This document shows, piece by piece, positions 55,059 through 63,554 of a DNA stretch of 64,000 nucleotides (positions are counted from its first letter, which is position 1; each line of letters opens with the position of its first letter). The translations under genes and the position numbers were made by a program. The notes below the pieces were generated by a model, which did no database searches, had not been told where the DNA came from, and was given only the letters and a program-made list of their open reading frames with translations. This DNA comes from Enhydrobacter sp. (lineage in GTDB: Bacteria; Pseudomonadota; Alphaproteobacteria; Reyranellales; Reyranellaceae): positions 37,694 to 101,693 of the forward strand of contig JAHCJV010000009.1 of assembly GCA_026126105.1 (NCBI GenBank). Reading direction: 5' to 3'.

Positions 55059-55877
55059 CTAAGACCCGTCGGAGAATCTCGAATCCCGCCAGGCCAGCGC
55101 GGCCTTGAGGCCCTGTTCCTTGCGGATGCGGCCGAACTCGGCCTTCTCGGCACTCGGTGTGGCATTCAGGATCACGTCGATGTCGAGCGATGCGCGCAAC
55201 GCCTCGCGTATTCCCATGATCTCGTAGGTGCGATTCATCGCGCGCTTGGTAAAGAACACCGAAGGGCCCGCGGCGGCGGCGATGTCGAGCGCCATGCGTC
55301 GGCCAAACGGGACGAGCTCGTTCTGCGGCACGACGTGATTGACGATGCCGATCGCATGGGCGCGTGCGGCGTCCATCTTGTCGTTGCCGGTGAGCAGCAT
55401 TTCCTTGGCGTGCTTGGGCAGCACGGCCCAGGGCAGCAGCATGGCGACGATGCCTGTGCCGAAGCGGACCTCGGGTTCGCCGAAGCGAGTCCCCTCGGCG
55501 GCTATCGTGATGTCGCAGGCAAGCGCCACCTCGAAGGCGCCCGCCATGCAGAAGCCGTGCACGAGGGCGATCGTCGGCTTCGGGCAGTCCCAGAAGGCCA
55601 TGATGAAATCGAACTGCCGTTCCATTTGGCGACGAACGTGGTCGACCGTCGACATGTCCCGCTCCGCGGCGGCCTTCATGTCGAAGCCGGCGGAGAAGGC
55701 GCGCCCTTCGCCGCGCACCAGCACGACGCGGACGGCATCGTCGGCAGCGCAGGAGTGCAGCGCCGCCCGACATTCGTCCATCGTCTCGTTGTCGAAGGCG
55801 TTGAGGACCTGCGGGCGATTGAAGGTGAGAGACGCGATGGGACCGTCGGTTTCCACCTTGATGTGACTATACGGCAT
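55059..55877 (-). CDS. Enoyl-CoA hydratase/isomerase family protein
   Basis: 272 residues from ATG 55877 with GGAG upstream. Crotonase fold: FNRPQVLNAFDNET, EGRAFSAGFDMKAA (oxyanion-hole loop), KPTIALVHGFCMAGAFEVALACDI (in parts) and FGEPEVRFG with the catalytic Glu position filled. Substrate may be an unsaturated or branched acyl-CoA. It stands opposite the TRAP operon, and is divergent from the aldolase at 56012 with a 134-base gap. Confidence 0.92.
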   Translation of the reverse strand: MPYSHIKVETDGPIASLTFNRPQVLNAFDNETMDECRAALHSCAADDAVRVVLVRGEGRAFSAGFDMKAAAERDMSTVDHVRRQMERQFDFIMAFWDCPKPTIALVHGFCMAGAFEVALACDITIAAEGTRFGEPEVRFGTGIVAMLLPWAVLPKHAKEMLLTGNDKMDAARAHAIGIVNHVVPQNELVPFGRRMALDIAAAAGPSVFFTKRAMNRTYEIMGIREALRASLDIDVILNATPSAEKAEFGRIRKEQGLKAALAWRDSRFSDGS

Positions 55878-56011
55878 GGAGGCTCCTGAATGGTGTCGGA
55901 GTATCGGCGATCGCGCTCTATGCCGGAATAGCGCCCTTGATTCGGGCCGCCGTTTGGGTTTGATGGAGGCAACCCATGCGCGGGATCGAACGACGAAAGA
56001 GGGGAACGACC

Positions 56012-56779
56012 ATGCGGACCAACAAGATCAAGCAGATCTGGCGTGACGGAAAATGCGCGACGCTTGGCTGGCTCTCCGTGTCGCACGGATTCACCGCCGA
56101 AGTCATGGCGCGCCAGGGCTTCGATGCGCTGTGCGTCGATCTTCAGCACGGCCTTTCGGAGATGAAGGACGTGGCGCCGATGCTGCAGGCGATCTCGCAG
56201 ACCGACACTGTGCCGGTCGTGCGGGTGGCATGGAACGAGCCGGCAGCGATCATGAAGGCGCTCGACCTCGGCGCCTACGGCATCATCGTGCCGCTGGTGA
56301 ACACCGCCGAGGAAGCCGCGAAGGCAGTGGCCGCGTGCCGCTACCCGCCGGTCGGCATGCGCTCCTCGGGTCCGGTGCGCGCCGTGCATTACGGCGGCGC
56401 CGACTATGTCGCCCACGCCAATGACGAGATCGTGGTCATGGCGATGATCGAGACCAAGGAGGGCTTGGCCAATCTCGATGCGATCTGCGCCACGCCCGGT
56501 CTCGACGCCGTCTATATCGGTCCGGCCGACCTGTCTTTCGCGCTGGGTCTGGCGCCGCGCGGCGACAACCCGGACCCGCTCCATCTCGCGACCTGCGACA
56601 AGATCCTGGCCGCGGCGCACAAGGCGGGCATCAAGTGCGTCATGCACTGCGCCGGCGCGGCATTCGCGTCGGGCGCTGTGAAACGCGGCTTCGACATGGT
56701 GATGCTGACGTCCGACGTCTCGTGCATGGTCGCTGGCGCAAAGCAGCAACTCGAGGAACTCAAGGCGAAGACGGCCTGA
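56012..56779 (+). CDS. HpcH/HpaI-family class II aldolase
   Basis: 255 residues from ATG 56012 (AGAGGGG eight bases upstream); a start at 55976 lacks a ribosome site. HpaI hallmarks are DALCVDLQHGLSE (His base), VPVVRVAWNEP (Arg), MIETKEGLANLD (metal Glu), YIGPADLSFALG (metal Asp) and a C-terminal KRGFDMVMLTSD. Such metal-dependent aldolases split or form 2-oxo acids, for example 4-hydroxy-2-oxoheptanedioate. A match to organic-acid uptake by the neighbouring TRAP genes is plausible but inferred. Confidence 0.92.
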   Translation: MRTNKIKQIWRDGKCATLGWLSVSHGFTAEVMARQGFDALCVDLQHGLSEMKDVAPMLQAISQTDTVPVVRVAWNEPAAIMKALDLGAYGIIVPLVNTAEEAAKAVAACRYPPVGMRSSGPVRAVHYGGADYVAHANDEIVVMAMIETKEGLANLDAICATPGLDAVYIGPADLSFALGLAPRGDNPDPLHLATCDKILAAAHKAGIKCVMHCAGAAFASGAVKRGFDMVMLTSDVSCMVAGAKQQLEELKAKTA

Positions 56780-56842
56780 GTCGTCGGAGCTGCCCGGAAG
56801 CCGCGCAGGCACTCCATCCCTGCGCGGTCAGCCGGCGCGGCA

Positions 56843-57628
56843 TCATGTGGCGAGTAATTTTACGCCGACCAGTACGAGAATCGTTGCAAGGATCGGCCGC
56901 AGGACCTTCTCGCTGACTCGTGGCGCGAGCGTGCTTCCCACGAGGACACCGGGTATCGATCCTGCCAGTAGCCACGCGAGCATGCCCCAGTTCACGGCGC
57001 CGACGAGCCAGTAGCCTGCGCCGGCCACGAGGGTCAGGGGCACGGCGTGCGCCACATCGCTGCCGACGAGCACGCGCGTCGCCAGGAGAGGGTAGAGAAA
57101 ATAGAGCGCCACGATTCCCAGCGAGCCCGCGCCGACGGATGAAATCGTCACCAGCAATCCGATCGCGGCGCCGCCGCCGATCGTCAACACGGTCTGGCGG
57201 AAGCGGCCTTTTTCGCTGTCCGCCAGGCGCGGTGCGTTGAGCAGGCTTCGCAAGTAGAAGCTGCCCGCGGTTGCCAGCAGGGCGACCCCCATGACCGTGG
57301 TGATGACCCGTGCAACCGAGGCATCCTGCGGTCCGATCCAGTGCAGCGCCAGCAAGGTCCCTCCAGCCGCGGGAATGCTGCCCGACGCCAGCAGGGCCAC
57401 GATGCGCCAGTTCACCGAGCCGTGAAATCCGTGCACGCCGGTGCCGACAGCCTTGGTCACGCCCGCGAAAAGGAGATCCGTTCCGACCGCCGTCGCCGGA
57501 TGAATGCCGAATATGAGAACCAGGGCCGGCGTCATCAGTGCCCCGCCACCCACTCCGGTCATTCCGACCAGGAAACCCACAAGAAGGCCCAAGACCGAAT
57601 ACGGCAATCCAGCATCAAACGACGACAA
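56843..57628 (-). CDS. TauE/SafE-family membrane permease
   Basis: 261 residues, about eight membrane segments. The start is TTG 57628, supported by GGAGG five bases upstream. The twofold family motif is seen as GFLVGMTGVGGGALMTPALV and again as GLLVTISSVGAGSLGIVALYFLYPL (read in parts), with HPATAVGTDLLFAG between. The family exports sulfite, sulfoacetate or other organosulfur anions; the substrate here is unknown. Convergent with the aldolase. Confidence 0.92.
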   Translation of the reverse strand: MSSFDAGLPYSVLGLLVGFLVGMTGVGGGALMTPALVLIFGIHPATAVGTDLLFAGVTKAVGTGVHGFHGSVNWRIVALLASGSIPAAGGTLLALHWIGPQDASVARVITTVMGVALLATAGSFYLRSLLNAPRLADSEKGRFRQTVLTIGGGAAIGLLVTISSVGAGSLGIVALYFLYPLLATRVLVGSDVAHAVPLTLVAGAGYWLVGAVNWGMLAWLLAGSIPGVLVGSTLAPRVSEKVLRPILATILVLVGVKLLAT

Positions 57629-57731
57629 GAGGCCTCCAGCGTAAGATCAGTTGATACATGCTATGGCATGAGCGTCGAGCCGCCACGCGACATATCGTCG
57701 GCCCGTTGGCATCAATTGAGGAGGAAACACC

Positions 57732-58133
57732 ATAACTTCGATCGCTGAAAATCTTGTCAAGAGTTACGACCTCGGAACGCAGGCAAACCGCTCCGGGTCA
57801 ACTGATCTCGATGCACCAAGTCAATATCCTGATGCACGCAAATGTTGTGCATTCTTCGCTCGGAATTCCACCGACGACGGGCACTTCTGCAGCATGGCGG
57901 CACGACCGCTGGAGCAAGGTCCGTGCCGCTTCAACATCTCCATCGAATCGCATTATGCAGACAACTGCATCGCAGACGGGGCTATCGAGAAACGCCGGAC
58001 CATTTCCTTCATGATTGATGCTGCCGGAAAGAGCTTCAAGATTAAAGCCCTACGAGCCGTGATAGGCAGGCAGGGAACGCTTTCACCAATTGTGTCCGGT
58101 TTTCCCGGTTGGGCTCGGTGCGGCAGTGGGTAA
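57732..58133 (+). CDS. Unknown Cys-containing protein with ATA in start position (start-lost or non-canonical start)
   Basis: The frame runs from a TGA at 57717-57719 to TAA at 58131-58133. A strong ribosome site GAGGAGG (57718-57724) lies seven bases before ATA 57732, and no ATG, GTG or TTG occurs in frame until ATG 57894. From ATA the product would be 133 residues: ITSIAENLVKSYDLG, DARKCCAFFARNSTDDGHF, RPLEQGPCRFNISIESHYAD, then TISFMIDAAGKSFKIKALR and a short tail. The C-terminal half looks like a small beta-rich domain. Base composition is less GC-rich than its neighbours, which suggests foreign origin. No family recognised. Confidence 0.5.
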   Translation: MTSIAENLVKSYDLGTQANRSGSTDLDAPSQYPDARKCCAFFARNSTDDGHFCSMAARPLEQGPCRFNISIESHYADNCIADGAIEKRRTISFMIDAAGKSFKIKALRAVIGRQGTLSPIVSGFPGWARCGSG

Positions 58134-58494
58134 AGACGACGGTTACCCATGGGACAAAAGGGTCAACCAGGGCCGAAGAGTCGACCGGCCTACAATCTTA
58201 CTCGGTGTAGAATAGTGCTACCGGACGGGATTGGATTGCCGGATGGCGACCCAATACATTCCAAATCGCGGCTCTAACCGAGCCGCGCTATGCCAGTCTC
58301 TACGTCCGGCGCATGCCAACCTAATGGTCAGCGAAGGGGAAGCGGACCGCGAGCGCGCAGCCGTTGAATGCAAGGCAACGCACTGGGCATCGCTTTCGTG
58401 GCCGCGTGGTTCGCTCGCGCTTTTCTTCAGCTTCTCGGGCTGATTAGCCTTTGTTGGCGTCGCTCACCTCCGATGGACCCGGCGCCGCTCACGC
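58134..58494. other. Low-density region between the ATA-start ORF and the Lys/Ala repeat gene
   Basis: 361 bases. The tRNA-like remnant at 58206-58295 is the only recognisable content. A 70-codon plus-strand frame at 58231-58443 has no ribosome site, overlaps the remnant and is not protein-like. Confidence 0.5.
58206..58295 (-). pseudogene. Degenerate tRNA-like sequence resembling the tRNA-Thr at 59174
   Basis: On the minus strand this 90-base stretch repeats the 3' half of the nearby tRNA-Thr: CAATCC(C/T)GTCCGG(T/C)AGCAC(T/C)ATTC(T/G)ACA has four differences in 29 positions, running past the CCA end. The 5' half keeps TAGCxC...GTTAGAGC in D-arm position, but the acceptor and anticodon stems no longer pair. 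It reads as a decayed tRNA copy. Confidence 0.55.
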
Positions 58495-58719
58495 CTACTT
58501 AGCCTGCTTGCCGGCTTTCTTGGCTGCCTTTCGAGCGGCTTTCTCTTCAGGCGTGGCTCCCGCCTTCTTAGCCTGGTTGCCGGCTTTCTTGGCTGCCTTT
58601 CGGGCGGCTTTTTCTTCAGGCGTCGCTCCCGCCTTCGCCGCCTGCTTGCTGGCTTTCTTGGCGGCCTTTCGAGCGGCTTTCTCTTCAGACGTCAGATTGG
58701 ATTTCGTTTTCTCGGCCAT
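58495..58719 (-). CDS. Lysine/alanine-rich tandem-repeat protein
   Basis: 74 residues from ATG 58719, with AAGGA eight bases upstream. After MAEKTKSNLTS the protein is three tandem copies of a 23-residue unit of the form EEKAARKAAKKAGNQAKKAG + ATP (69 bases each; the last shortened). The composition is about half Lys plus Ala, like histone H1-type or nucleoid-associated tails, and each unit should form a basic amphipathic helix. A 117-codon frame on the other strand is its mirror. Nucleic acid binding is likely but not shown. Confidence 0.65.
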   Translation of the reverse strand: MAEKTKSNLTSEEKAARKAAKKASKQAAKAGATPEEKAARKAAKKAGNQAKKAGATPEEKAARKAAKKAGKQAK

Positions 58720-59173
58720 TTTTTCGTCCTTCGTTCAATTTATCAAGCGCAGCACATTACACGTGCACCTGCCGAGAGTGCCAAACGAAACGCAAGAAGT
58801 ATAGCGATTGGCGGTGAATGAGCGCCGACCGAGGCCGGCAAATTTCTTCTGCCTCGGCTCGAGATCTGGAAATCAAACAGTCATCGTTCAGCCCAGGAAC
58901 ATGCCGGCGAGGAGGGCAGCGAGGCGCCAATGAACGCCGCGATCTTATGCTTGCCCTTGCCATCCTCGCGATCGCCTGCCGGATAGCATCTCCCGCATCT
59001 CATCGATCTTCGGCCGGTTCAACGCAACGTCGTTCGCCCGCCCGCGGTAGGCGCCTGGTGGCCACGCTGCCGAGGCGTCGAGGCAGGTGCGTCGAGAGAC
59101 GAGCCAAGTGCGTCGCTCACCTTGTGCGATCGCCAAGCTGGCAATCTGGGCAACAACCGCAGCCGATGTCGAA
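58720..59173. other. Gene-free region before tRNA-Thr
   Basis: 454 bases. Open frames on both strands exist here (for example 58818-59195 plus) but are rich in Arg/Ser/Gly, lack ribosome sites, and run into the tRNA gene. I see no supported gene. Confidence 0.5.
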
Positions 59174-59248
<75 letters not shown>

Positions 59249-59401
59249 GACGGCGTCCGAACCTGGACGCGGGCGGGGGTATGCCATAGGGCAACGGACG
59301 GTTCAACCGCTGCCGCCGGTCGAAATCGTCGAGACCAGGCGGGCTTGCCGCGCCGCGCGGCAGGCGCCTACCATTGCATCCCAAGACGTTGGAGGAAACG
59401 C

Positions 59402-60505
59402 ATGGACTGGCGCCCGATCTCAGCCGATTCGCACATCACCGAGCCGCCGGACTGTTACGTCGACAATATCGACCCGGCGTTCCGCGAGCGCGCACCGCAC
59501 GTCGTGCGTCGCGAAGGACTCGGCGACACCTTCGTCGTCGAGGGCATGAAGACCCCGGTGCCGCTCGGCCTTATCGCTGCGGCGGGCATCGCGCCCAAGG
59601 ATATCCGCGCCGGAGGGGCAAAATTCGAGGACCTGCACCGCAGCGGGTGGGACCCCAAAGGCCGGCTGGCCGATCAGGACAAGGATGGCATCGCGGCAGA
59701 GATCATCTATCCGACCGTCGGCATGCTGATCTGCAACCATCCGGACTTCGATTACAAGCACGCCTGCTTCGAGGCCTACAATCGCTGGCTCCAGGGCTAT
59801 TGCAGCCAGGATACCGACCGGCTGGTCGGCATGGGCCAGACCGCGATGCGCACGGTGAAGGAGGGCATCGCCGATCTCGAGCGCATCAAGGCGATGGGCT
59901 TCAAGGGCGTGATGATGCCGGGCAACCCCGGCGAGAAGGATTACGACGATCCGATCTACGATCCGGTGTGGGAAGCCGCCGTCGCGCTCGAGCTGCCGTT
60001 GTCGTGGCACATCCTGACGACCAGCGGCGACAACACCATGGTCAAGCCGCGCGGCCCGAAGCTCAACAGCTTCCTGTCGATCATCCGCGGCTGCCAGGAC
60101 ATCATGGGCATGCTGGTGTTCTCCGGCGTGTTCGAGCGTCATCCCGGGCTTCGTGTCGTCTGCGTCGAGGCCGACGCCGGCTGGGCTCCGCATTTCAGCT
60201 ACCGCATGGACCACGCGTACAAGCGCCATCGCTACTGGATGAAGGGCAAGGACCTCGCCCGCCTGCCGTCGGAATATTTCCGTGACCACATCTCGCTGAC
60301 CTTCCAGGATGACTGGACGGCGTTCCAGTTCGCCGATCGCCTGGGACCGCACCAGCTGATGTGGGCGAACGACTTCCCGCACAGCGATTCGACCTGGCCG
60401 TGGAGCCAGGACGTGATCAAGGAGCAGACGGAGCATCTCTCTCCCGAGCTCAAGAAGCGCATCCTGCGCGACAACGTGGTGGAGCTTTACAAGCTGGCGG
60501 CCTAG
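59402..60505 (+). CDS. Amidohydrolase-2 family decarboxylase/hydrolase (ACMSD-like)
   Basis: 367 residues from ATG 59402 with GGAGG upstream. The N-terminal metal motif is ISADSHITEPPD (DxHxxE form), followed by EIIYPTVGM, YNRWLQGYC, LPLSWHILTT and a C-terminal LMWANDFPHSDSTWPWSQ with the final catalytic Asp. This set is typical of the aminocarboxymuconate-semialdehyde decarboxylase-like branch acting in aromatic degradation. Substrate unknown. The LLM oxidoreductase follows on the same strand. Confidence 0.9.
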   Translation: MDWRPISADSHITEPPDCYVDNIDPAFRERAPHVVRREGLGDTFVVEGMKTPVPLGLIAAAGIAPKDIRAGGAKFEDLHRSGWDPKGRLADQDKDGIAAEIIYPTVGMLICNHPDFDYKHACFEAYNRWLQGYCSQDTDRLVGMGQTAMRTVKEGIADLERIKAMGFKGVMMPGNPGEKDYDDPIYDPVWEAAVALELPLSWHILTTSGDNTMVKPRGPKLNSFLSIIRGCQDIMGMLVFSGVFERHPGLRVVCVEADAGWAPHFSYRMDHAYKRHRYWMKGKDLARLPSEYFRDHISLTFQDDWTAFQFADRLGPHQLMWANDFPHSDSTWPWSQDVIKEQTEHLSPELKKRILRDNVVELYKLAA

Positions 60506-60556
60506 CAGCGACGGCAAGACGTCGGCACCCCGAGCCGGCACAGTCACATGTGCCTT

Positions 60557-60622
60557 GAGCGAAGCGAAGTAGAGGGACCTCCGCTTTCGGGCGCCGCATG
60601 AAAAGGTCCCTCGGCTACGCTC
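60557..60622. repeat. Inverted repeat of the HPERSRGT intergenic type
   Basis: Arms GAAGTAGAGGGACCT (60566-60580) and AGGTCCCTCGGCTACGCTC (60604-60622) pair imperfectly around a 23-base loop. Read on the minus strand it gives the well-known spurious peptide CHPERSRGT, the mark of a dispersed palindromic intergenic repeat of Proteobacteria. It fills the gap before the LLM gene. Confidence 0.7.
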
Positions 60623-60625
60623 TGG

Positions 60626-61768
60626 ATGACAGGAATGCGCTTTTCCCTCTTCATGTACTGCACGATCGGCCGGCGAGTAGAACTCGAGGCCGGCATGGCG
60701 GGGCGCAACCCGGTGCTGTATCAACGCATGCTGGACGAGATCGCCGAGTATGTCCGGTTCGCCGACGACGCGGGATACTTCGGCTTCGGGCATCCCGAGC
60801 ATCATTTGCAGGTCGAAGGTTTCGAGATCTCCAACGATCCGAAGCTGATGTCGATGTGGCTCGGCCGGCACAGCAAGCGCTTGCGCGTCATCACTTGCGG
60901 CTTCGTTTCGACGACGCACAACCCGCTGCGCGTTGCCGAGGACATCGCCACGATGGACCACATGCTGGGCGGCCGATTCGGGGTCGGGCTGGTGCGCGGC
61001 TATCAGGCGCGCTGGGTCGAGAACTTCAAAGTCCGCAGCGAGTTGAACGCGGTCGGGCCCTGGAACAAGGACCAGCCGGCAGATACGGCCAACCGCGAAT
61101 ACTTCGGCGAGTTCGTCGACGTCGTGGTCAAGGCGCTCTCGAGCGAGACCTTCAGCCATCGCGGCAAGTACTGGAGCTTCCCGCCCGAAGGCATGGTCAA
61201 CCCGCACGAGCATCCGGTCTATGTGAAGTACGGGCAGGGCGTCGCGCCCGACATGAGGATCGTCGAGATCGGCATCGCGCCGCGTCCTCTGCAGACGCCT
61301 CATCCGCCGCTCTACGGCGGCTTCGCCGCCTCGATGCGTACCGCGTTGTTCTGGGCCAAGTATGGCGGCAAGCCGATCGTGCTGACCGATAACCTCGACT
61401 TCTATGGGCAGCTTTGCACGGCCTACACGACCGAGGCCGCCAGGCACGGCCGCACGATAAAGAATGGTCAGCAGGCCGCATGGGGCGGCATTTTCATCTG
61501 CGCGCCGACCGACGCGCAGGCGCAGGAATGGGCAAAGGATATGATGTGGTTCTGGCAGAGCTGGGCCACGCCGTTCGGCCAAGGTGTGCCGGAACTGCTG
61601 ATCGGCTCGCCCGACACGATCAGCCGCCGCCTCGATGAAGTGCGGCGCCTGCTGCCTGACCAGGACGAGGTCGTTCTGCTCATCCCGCAGGGACTGCACG
61701 ACCGCAGCCAGATACTCACGTCGCTCGATCTCATGGCGACCAAGGTGATGCCGCGCTTCGTGGGGTAG
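60626..61768 (+). CDS. LLM-class flavin-dependent oxidoreductase
   Basis: 380 residues; ATG 60626 or ATG 60635 three codons later, neither with a strong ribosome site because the repeat occupies the leader. Luciferase-like TIM barrel: FADDAGYFGFGHPEHH, LRVITCGFVSTTHNPLRVAEDIATMD (in parts), GGRFGVGLVRGYQARW and LIGSPDTISRRLDEV. These use F420 or FMN for monooxygenation of organics. Probably functions with the preceding amidohydrolase in catabolism. Confidence 0.9.
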   Translation: MTGMRFSLFMYCTIGRRVELEAGMAGRNPVLYQRMLDEIAEYVRFADDAGYFGFGHPEHHLQVEGFEISNDPKLMSMWLGRHSKRLRVITCGFVSTTHNPLRVAEDIATMDHMLGGRFGVGLVRGYQARWVENFKVRSELNAVGPWNKDQPADTANREYFGEFVDVVVKALSSETFSHRGKYWSFPPEGMVNPHEHPVYVKYGQGVAPDMRIVEIGIAPRPLQTPHPPLYGGFAASMRTALFWAKYGGKPIVLTDNLDFYGQLCTAYTTEAARHGRTIKNGQQAAWGGIFICAPTDAQAQEWAKDMMWFWQSWATPFGQGVPELLIGSPDTISRRLDEVRRLLPDQDEVVLLIPQGLHDRSQILTSLDLMATKVMPRFVG

Positions 61769-61885
61769 ACGGCGGATCGATTGACCGCTCCCCATCACGG
61801 ACGATTGTGGCAGAGAGGCGGCAGCAGCACTGCGGCAGAGTTGTGAATGTTGCAACCGTCGGCGTCGCGCGGGCTTATTTCCCCT

Positions 61886-63004
61886 ATGGACCTGCAGGAC
61901 ATCATTGGGCAAATCAGTCGCTCGGCGGCGTGGATGCCCGACTGGGCGATCGCGATGGCTGTATTTGCCGGTGCCGCGGCACTGGCGCTGTTCGTGCATG
62001 GTGCGGTGATGCGCGTGATCCGCCGGCTCATGCCGAAGACCTTCGATTACGGCCGGACACTCGTCGACCGCACTCATTCGCTGACGCGGCTGGCCCTCGT
62101 GCTCGTGGCGCTTGCCATCGTGCTGCCTGCGGTGCCGTTGGGGCCTCAGGCGACGCGCGCCGCCGCGCACATGCTGTTCGTGGCGTTCATCGTTCTGCTG
62201 GGCTGGAGCGCCACCACGGCGCTCACGTTGGCGGCGGACTTCTATCTGCGTCGCTCGGTCATCGGCGAAGGCACCGATCCGCTCGCACGCAAGCACGTTA
62301 CACAGGTGCGGGTGCTGCGGCGTGTCACGGTCACGCTGGTCGGAATCGTGACCGTCGCGGCCGCCCTGATGACCTTCGATTCGGTCAAGCAGTACGGCGT
62401 CAGCCTGATCGCGTCCGCGGGCGCGGCCGGCATCATCGTCGGCCTTGCGCTGAGGCCTTTGCTCACCAACCTGTTCGCCGGCATCCAGCTCGCCATCACG
62501 CAGCCGATCCGAATCGGCGATGCCGTGATCGTCGAAAACGAATGGGGGTGGGTCGAGGAGATCACCGGCACGTATGTCGTGATCAAGCTGTGGGACTGGC
62601 GGCGCATGGTGGTCCCGTTGTCCTATTTCCTCGAGAAACCGTTCCAGAACTGGACCCGGCAGAGCACCGACCTGATCGGAACGGTGATGCTGTGGGTCGA
62701 CTACACGGTCCCGGTCGAGCCGATCCGCCGCAAGCTCGAGGATATTGCAAAGGCGAGCAAGCTTTGGGACGGGCAGGTGGTCAACCTGCAAGTGGTCGAC
62801 AGCAACGAGCGCGCGGTCCAGCTGCGGGCCCTGGCCAGCGCACGGACCTCGCCCCAGGCGTGGGACCTTCGCTGCGAGGTGCGCGAGAAGCTGATCCTGT
62901 TCCTGCAGAACGAGTTCCCCGGCGCCCTGCCCAAGCAGCGCGCCGAGCTGATCGACCTTTCCGAGCGCCGCCGCGGGCCGGCCGCTGCCGCCGTGGCACA
63001 GTAG
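61886..63004 (+). CDS. MscS-family mechanosensitive channel
   Basis: 372 residues from ATG 61886; ATG 61847 would add 13 residues and cannot be excluded. Four or five membrane helices, then the MscS pore helix and beta domain: GVSLIASAGAAGIIVGLALRPLLTNLFAG (pore TM3 with Gly/Ala packing), PIRIGDAVIVENEWGWVEEI, and WDWRRMVVPLSYF. It releases solutes on hypo-osmotic shock. Confidence 0.92.
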   Translation: MDLQDIIGQISRSAAWMPDWAIAMAVFAGAAALALFVHGAVMRVIRRLMPKTFDYGRTLVDRTHSLTRLALVLVALAIVLPAVPLGPQATRAAAHMLFVAFIVLLGWSATTALTLAADFYLRRSVIGEGTDPLARKHVTQVRVLRRVTVTLVGIVTVAAALMTFDSVKQYGVSLIASAGAAGIIVGLALRPLLTNLFAGIQLAITQPIRIGDAVIVENEWGWVEEITGTYVVIKLWDWRRMVVPLSYFLEKPFQNWTRQSTDLIGTVMLWVDYTVPVEPIRRKLEDIAKASKLWDGQVVNLQVVDSNERAVQLRALASARTSPQAWDLRCEVREKLILFLQNEFPGALPKQRAELIDLSERRRGPAAAAVAQ

Positions 63005-63046
63005 GTCGTCTTCCTGCGGGCGCGGATTTCGTGCAAGCTCGGATGC

Positions 63047-63466
63047 ATGGTGTATGACGTGCCGCGTCGGATTGTTGCCCTGCTCGCCTTGCTGTCGCTG
63101 GTCGGCTGCGCCACGCGAGCGGAACGCGAGGCGGCCTTCGACAACCAGCTGCGCGCGATGGCAGGGGCGCCCGAAGCCAGGCTGCTGAGCGACATGGGCC
63201 GAATCCCGGACAACAGCTATCAGCTCGAGGACGGCAGCAAGATCCTGCAATGGCGCTGGGACACCTCCTATATCGACCCCGGCACGCCGCCACTTTTCCG
63301 ATACGGCGGTTGGGGCTGGGGTTGGGGAGGCGGACCGTGGACGGCGATGGGCGGCTTTCCGCCGACGCTCGTGCGTCAGAATTGCATCGTCGAGTGGACG
63401 ATGGTCGGCGGCGAAGCCAAAGGTTATCGGTGGCAAGGCAACGGCTGCCAGAACGTCAAGCCGTGA
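63047..63466 (+). CDS. Small Gly/Trp-rich lipoprotein
   Basis: 139 residues. Lipobox LVGC near residue 21 after a short hydrophobic signal (LLALLSLVGCATRAERE). The mature protein has a Gly/Trp alternation (YGGWGWGWGGG) and two late Cys (RQNCIVEWTMV and GNGCQNV) that may form a disulfide. No domain recognised; outer-membrane location is likely. Confidence 0.75.
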   Translation: MVYDVPRRIVALLALLSLVGCATRAEREAAFDNQLRAMAGAPEARLLSDMGRIPDNSYQLEDGSKILQWRWDTSYIDPGTPPLFRYGGWGWGWGGGPWTAMGGFPPTLVRQNCIVEWTMVGGEAKGYRWQGNGCQNVKP

Positions 63467-63506
63467 TCATCCGCTAACCTGACGGGCCGTCGACCGTCGC
63501 CACGAA

Positions 63507-63531
63507 AAAGGGCCGGCGATGCCGGCCCTTT
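63507..63531 (-). terminator. rpoD terminator
   Basis: AAAGGGCCGGC, loop GAT, GCCGGCCCTTT: an eleven-pair perfect stem. Read on the minus strand it is followed by TTTTTC, so it is a good intrinsic terminator for rpoD, 24 bases after that gene's stop, and could also end the convergent lipoprotein transcript. Confidence 0.85.
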
Positions 63532-63554
63532 CGAACGCGCATGTCCGTCGGGCA

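Noticed and set aside
57341..57748. 135-codon plus-strand frame opposite the TauE/SafE gene
   Set aside because: Mostly antisense of the permease, no ribosome site, polar low-complexity product.
58231..58443. 70-codon plus-strand frame
   Set aside because: Overlaps the degenerate tRNA and has no ribosome site or protein-like character.
58451..58804. 117-codon plus-strand frame with FLAAFRAAFSSGVAP repeats
   Set aside because: Mirror of the Lys/Ala repeat gene; the minus strand has the ribosome site and a sensible start.
59420..63436. 1338-codon open frame on the minus strand
   Set aside because: It is the antisense of the amidohydrolase, LLM and MscS genes, crosses the HPERSRGT repeat and several gene borders, and has a His/Arg/Asp-rich composition typical of shadows in GC-rich DNA.
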